Assembly (NCBI GenBank): GCA_016212165.1
Contig: JACRGY010000047.1
Span: 1-35,747, forward strand
Direction: 5' to 3'
Origin: Nitrospirota bacterium
Lineage (GTDB): Bacteria > Nitrospirota > Thermodesulfovibrionia > Thermodesulfovibrionales > UBA1546
DNA length: 35,747 nt
A program made the position numbers and the translations under genes. Under the pieces are notes generated by a model that did no database searches, was not told the DNA's origin, and saw nothing but the letters and a program-made list of their open reading frames with translations. Below, piece after piece: positions 32,436-35,747 of this stretch (positions are counted from its first letter, which is position 1; each line of letters opens with the position of its first letter).

Positions 32436-34262
32436 ATGCAGAAAAAGATAATTATTGCGATAATTATCAATGTCATTATCCTGTCGGCAGGGCTTGGGAT
32501 AATCGGCCACTTAACAATTAATCAAAGCATAGACCGTTCATTGCACAGCAGGCTGACATTAGCCGGAATAATAGCAAATAATATAGACCTTCTTTTGGAG
32601 AGGAGCCTCAACAGGCTCTATGATATTTCACTTTCAGGAAAGATAGACCTGAAGGACAACAACTGGAAACCTGAAAAAGAAGCGCTTCAGATAGCCTATC
32701 AGTACTCAATATTTACAGACGGCATTTTCCTCATGGACAGAACAGGCAATGTAGTCCTGACTTATCCCAGCAGGCTTGAAAATCACGAAAATCTCCTGAG
32801 CAATCCTTACGTGAGTAAAATTATCATGGAGGGCAAGCCTGTAATATCCGATATACATACTGTAGAGCCGACCGGGAAAAAGGTTATATATGCCATGGTG
32901 CCTCTTAAGAGCAAGCATGGAGATATTGTCGGCGTGGTAGGGGGGGAGATTGACCCGACCAGTTTCAGGCTCAGCCAGAGCATCGAGGGAATGCCAAGGG
33001 AGCCTAACACCTATCTGGAAATAATTGACAGCCATGGCATTATAATAGTGTCCAATAATCCCAAGAGGGTATTCCTGAGCAGTGACCATAACCGGTTTAT
33101 GGAAAACCTTATAGCGCAGAAGAAACCCGAGATCAGGACGTGCCACAGGTGCCATTCAGGCGCAGGGGGAAAAGGCGATGAACGCTCAACAGATATCCTT
33201 GCGTTTGCGCCGTTGAAGATGGCGCATTGGGGCGTTTCTATAATCCAGCCTGAAAAAGATGTCTTTGCCCCTTCTGAAAAACTGAGAACAACATTTATTG
33301 CTTTTAGCCTGGGCTCAATATGCATTGCGCTGATAATTGCAATCGGTATGAGCAAAAGCATAGTAAAGCCCGTGCATAAACTTATTGATGCCACAAATAA
33401 GATTGCAGATGGAGATATGTCAAAGTCCATAGCATTCGGAGGCATAGACGAGATAGGGATACTGAGCAGCAGCTTTGAAGTCATGAGGGTTAAGCTTGCG
33501 GATTCACTGGAAGGCCTTCGGCATTATAATGTCCAGCTTGAAGAGCGTGTCGTAGAAAGGACAAAACAGATAAAGGCCAGCCAGAAAAAAGTGGAAAACC
33601 TTCTTAAAATGGTCATATCAGCAGAAGAGGAAGAAAGAAAAAGAATAGCACGCGGCCTGCACGATGAGACAATGCAGTCACTTTCAGCGCTTTTAATGAA
33701 GATTGATATGTGCAGCAAGATGTACGCTGAACATCTCCCTTCAGAAAAGATAGATGAGATGAGGAATATTGCTCTTAAAACTCTGGACGAAATACACAGC
33801 CTGATACAGAACCTCAGGCCTACAGTAGTGGATGACCTCGGGCTTGAGGCAGGCATCAGATGGCTTCTTGACAAGCATCTGGCTGAAAAAGGAATAAACT
33901 GCGATTTTAATGTCATCGGCGCTGAAGAGAAAAGATTCAACCACCGGATTGAAACAGCGCTGTTCAGGATAATACAGGAAGCAGTAATCAACATTTCCAA
34001 GCATGCCTCAGCAGAAAATGTCTTTATAGTATTACAATATATGCCTGATTCCATAGCTGTTGATATGGAGGACGATGGTAAAGGGTTTGATGCGGCAGAT
34101 GTGTTAAAGCATACTGATGATGTCAGGGGGCTTGGAATAATGGGAATGAGGGAAAGGGCGTATCTTGTGGACGGGAAACTGAAGATATGTTCAACCCCGG
34201 GCAACGGAACAAGGCTCAGCCTCTGGATTCCCCTGCCTGAATATGGGAATAAACATGTCTAA
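32436..34262 (+). CDS. Sensor histidine kinase with a haem-c motif in its periplasmic sensor domain
   Basis: The 608-residue kinase has a membrane helix (about residues 5-25), a periplasmic Cache-like domain (about 30-280), a second helix (about 287-307), a HAMP domain, a coiled coil (about 365-400), HisKA_3 with the phospho-His in GLHDE (His409) and a HATPase domain with DDGKGFD and GLGIMGMRERA. This is the NarX/NarQ class. The periplasmic part contains CHRCH at residues 236-240, a haem c attachment motif, so it probably senses redox state or a gas through haem. The response regulator gene overlaps its end. A GGTTAG/CTAACC inverted repeat lies in the 62-base leader after the cytochrome b gene. 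Confidence 0.93.
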   Translation: MQKKIIIAIIINVIILSAGLGIIGHLTINQSIDRSLHSRLTLAGIIANNIDLLLERSLNRLYDISLSGKIDLKDNNWKPEKEALQIAYQYSIFTDGIFLMDRTGNVVLTYPSRLENHENLLSNPYVSKIIMEGKPVISDIHTVEPTGKKVIYAMVPLKSKHGDIVGVVGGEIDPTSFRLSQSIEGMPREPNTYLEIIDSHGIIIVSNNPKRVFLSSDHNRFMENLIAQKKPEIRTCHRCHSGAGGKGDERSTDILAFAPLKMAHWGVSIIQPEKDVFAPSEKLRTTFIAFSLGSICIALIIAIGMSKSIVKPVHKLIDATNKIADGDMSKSIAFGGIDEIGILSSSFEVMRVKLADSLEGLRHYNVQLEERVVERTKQIKASQKKVENLLKMVISAEEEERKRIARGLHDETMQSLSALLMKIDMCSKMYAEHLPSEKIDEMRNIALKTLDEIHSLIQNLRPTVVDDLGLEAGIRWLLDKHLAEKGINCDFNVIGAEEKRFNHRIETALFRIIQEAVINISKHASAENVFIVLQYMPDSIAVDMEDDGKGFDAADVLKHTDDVRGLGIMGMRERAYLVDGKLKICSTPGNGTRLSLWIPLPEYGNKHV

Positions 34263-34911
34263 AACAAGAGTGATGATAGTTGACGACCATGCACTTGTAA
34301 GAGAGGGGATAGCTGCGTTTCTCAAGATGTCTGCTGACATTGAAGTTATCGGAGAGGCTGCAGACGGCATAGAGGCCATAGAGGGCGTAAAAAAACTTAA
34401 CCCTGATATTGTAATAATGGATATAGCAATGCCAAAGCTCGGCGGGCTGGAGGCGCTTGTAGAGATTAAGAAGATTAACCCTGATGCCAAAGTCCTTGTC
34501 CTCACGCAATATGAAGACAAGGAATATATAAAGCGGTTTCTGAAGGCAGGCGCATCCGGGTATATGCTGAAAAGGGCAGTTGGCCTGGACCTCTTGAACG
34601 CAATAAAGGCCATTTCCAGCGGTGAGGCATATCTGCATCCCTCTATAGCGGCGAGCGTTATTGATGATTATGTAGGAGGCGGCAATAAAAACGAGGCATC
34701 AGAAGACCTTTATGAGGCGCTCACTGACAGGGAAAAACAGGTCTTGAAACTCATAGCAGAAGGCCATACAAGCAAGGAAATAGCCGATATCCTCGGCATA
34801 AGCGCCAAGACAGCAGTAGCCCATCAGACAAACCTTTCCGAGAAGCTTGATATACACTCACGCGCAGGCCTCATAAAATTCGCGATTACAAAGGGATTGA
34901 TAAAGCTGTAG
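34255..34911 (+). CDS. NarL/FixJ-type response regulator
   Basis: The 218-residue protein has a receiver domain with the phospho-Asp in VIMDIAMPK (about residue 55), a conserved Lys near YMLKRA and a LuxR-type helix-turn-helix at the C-terminus (LTDREKQVLKLIAEGHTSKEIA region). It starts at ATG 34255 with GGGA upstream. An in-frame ATG at 34243 is possible. Both overlap the kinase stop, so the two form a coupled pair. It presumably controls genes in response to the haem-c sensor; the cytochrome genes just upstream are the obvious candidates. Confidence 0.95.
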   Translation: MSKTRVMIVDDHALVREGIAAFLKMSADIEVIGEAADGIEAIEGVKKLNPDIVIMDIAMPKLGGLEALVEIKKINPDAKVLVLTQYEDKEYIKRFLKAGASGYMLKRAVGLDLLNAIKAISSGEAYLHPSIAASVIDDYVGGGNKNEASEDLYEALTDREKQVLKLIAEGHTSKEIADILGISAKTAVAHQTNLSEKLDIHSRAGLIKFAITKGLIKL

Positions 34912-34943
34912 TTTTGATAGTTAAAGCAGCTTTCTTGAATAGC

Positions 34944-35090
34944 GAGAAATAGAAAGGCCTTCGTGATACTGTATTTATCTTCAAGGTACTTCCGAAATTT
35001 TTTGTAATCCAGAATCCATCCTTGGGTGCGGATTGAAAGATTCAGGTTTTGACTGTCAATGAAAGCAAAATTGTTCTCTTTTTTCTCCAT
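34944..35090 (-). pseudogene. Truncated NYN-domain (LabA/DUF88-like) gene remnant
   Basis: From ATG 35090 on the minus strand the frame reads ENNFAFIDSQNLNLSIRTQG, then DYKKFRKYLEDKYSITKAFLFL. This is how NYN-domain nucleases start: a buried strand with catalytic Asp (FIDSQN), then a helix and the next strand. After about 49 codons the match stops, and the frame runs into the antisense of the response regulator gene. The catalytic domain is thus incomplete, and I take it as a dead 5' fragment. Possibly a frameshift or deletion follows near 34945. Confidence 0.65.
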
Positions 35091-35149
35091 GTCAGTGATT
35101 TTACCCTAATTTTAAGACTAATCTCAATCACCGCCGGTACGCTTCAGAT

Positions 35150-35391
35150 TATTGCGCTTGCCCGCTTCTCGAAGCGTCAGCGTAGACTCGCCGAGGCGAG
35201 CGCTCTTCCTCGCTATTGTTCTTCTGCTCTTCTGGCTTTCCCGCTTGAACCCTTCCGTTCTCCGTAGCATCCATTCTCCGCAGCGCTGCGAAGGATGAAC
35301 TGCGAAGGATGAATGAACCCTCGAACCCTCGAACCCTTGAACCCTCGAACCCTCGAACCCTGTTGTTCTGCTATTGCGCTTTCCCGCCTGC
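35150..35391. repeat. Dense repeat cluster before the restriction-type gene
   Basis: Several repeat types crowd this gene-free stretch. Variants of TATTGCGCTTTCCCGC occur near 35150, 35213-35245 and 35370-35388. A hairpin CTCGCC-GA-GGCGAG lies near 35187-35200. The palindrome CGCAGCGCTGCG is at 35279-35290. A 14-bp unit TGCGAAGGATGAA(C/T) is repeated at 35287-35300 and 35301-35314. A TCGAACCC array (five full units plus a partial one) is at 35315-35360. The last shares its unit with the array inside the MFS gene at 391-422. Confidence 0.8.
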
Positions 35392-35445
35392 GTGGGGTAA
35401 GATTGAGGGGGAAAGTGATTTTAAAAATATTACTACGGAAACCGA

Positions 35446-35747
35446 ATGAATTTAATTGAAACAGGAATAGAAAAAGGACTTGTAAGGTTTGATGAAGAAC
35501 GAAACTTCATCACTTACATCCATCAAAATAGAAAACGCAACTTCAGCAATCCAGAAGAAAAAGTTCAGGCAGAAGCATTTTTAAGTTTAGTTCTCATTTA
35601 TGGCTATCCTGCAAACCGAGTTAAGAATTATGTATCGGTGCAGATGGGGTCGGAAACCAAAGAAGCAGACATCATAGTTTACGCAGACGATGAATGTGAA
35701 AGCCCTTTTATTGTTGCTGAATGTAAGAAAGAAGAAATAACCGACCA
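35446..35747 (+). CDS. Restriction-modification protein with N-terminal HsdR-type nuclease domain, partial
   Basis: From ATG 35446 the frame is open for 100 codons to the window end. The text EEKVQAEAFLSLVLIYGYP, then VSVQMGSETKEADIIVYADD and IVAECKKEE is the N-terminal domain found on type I restriction subunits and on related N6-adenine methylases. It has a PD-(D/E)xK nuclease layout: Asp in EADIIV, then ExK in AECKK. What follows (methylase or helicase) lies outside the window. The codons are richer in A and T than those of the genes to the left, which fits horizontal transfer. The gene follows a repeat cluster and a dead gene. Confidence 0.82.
   Translation, partial: MNLIETGIEKGLVRFDEERNFITYIHQNRKRNFSNPEEKVQAEAFLSLVLIYGYPANRVKNYVSVQMGSETKEADIIVYADDECESPFIVAECKKEEITD

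Noticed and set aside
33524-34204. A long antisense frame under the kinase gene
   Set aside because: It is the shadow of a well-supported kinase and has no family features.
10044-35445. CRISPR array suggested by the many short repeats
   Set aside because: Units are 7-8 bp, contiguous and imperfect, with no unique spacers and no cas genes.

Overview
The window looks like chromosomal DNA from a Gram-negative (diderm, LPS-making) anaerobe or microaerophile. LpxK and LptD show an LPS outer membrane. A 13-haem cytochrome c paired with a b-type cytochrome, a haem-c-binding sensor kinase, a CooT-like nickel protein and a NifX-like/DUF134 pair fit a Nitrospirota (Thermodesulfovibrio-like) or deltaproteobacterial lineage. 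That placement comes from gene content and style only; there is no rRNA here.

Layout. (1) 1-7208, minus strand: the 5' part of an MFS transporter, then a complete envelope-stress-type operon. Read from its promoter end it is ECF sigma factor, zinc-type anti-sigma factor, Spy/ZraP-like periplasmic protein, MacA-like adaptor, MacB/LolD-like ATPase and two separate FtsX/MacB permeases. (2) 7320-10043, minus strand: OsmC-like protein, a 16-codon DsrE-like remnant, NifX-like protein, DUF134 regulator with a textbook promoter and overlapping palindrome, and a CPA-type cation/proton antiporter. (3) 10299-12368: a helical-repeat protein, lpxK, and a convergent CooT-like gene. (4) 12534-25124, plus strand: small Cys-rich protein, trpB, trpA, GAF-HD-GYP protein, MBL-fold cyclic-nucleotide phosphodiesterase-like protein, accD, folC, lptD, pilB, pilC and a PAS histidine kinase. 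Most junctions overlap or nearly touch. (5) 25193-29460: a cardiolipin-synthase-like gene on the opposite strand sits between that kinase and an NtrC-type regulator, which is followed by an M56-type membrane protease and a single-pass extracytoplasmic protein. (6) 29731-34911: an electron-transfer and sensing cluster made of a small unknown membrane protein, a terminator, the 13-haem cytochrome, a cytochrome b, a haem-c sensor kinase and a NarL-type regulator. (7) 34912-35747: a decayed region with a truncated NYN-domain gene and dense repeats, then the 5' end of a restriction-type gene, probably the edge of a defence island.

The least explained signal is the repeat load. Imperfect 7-8 bp tandem arrays occur between genes and also, in frame, inside the MFS, lpxK, folC (twice) and probably lptD genes. 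Two further hairpin families are present: a REPIN-like pair between the permeases, and a CCCCGTTAGAA family with four members. The best candidate for an under-described functional system is the 29.7-34.9 kb cluster, where a sensor kinase that appears to bind haem c itself lies next to a cytochrome b / 13-haem cytochrome conduit.
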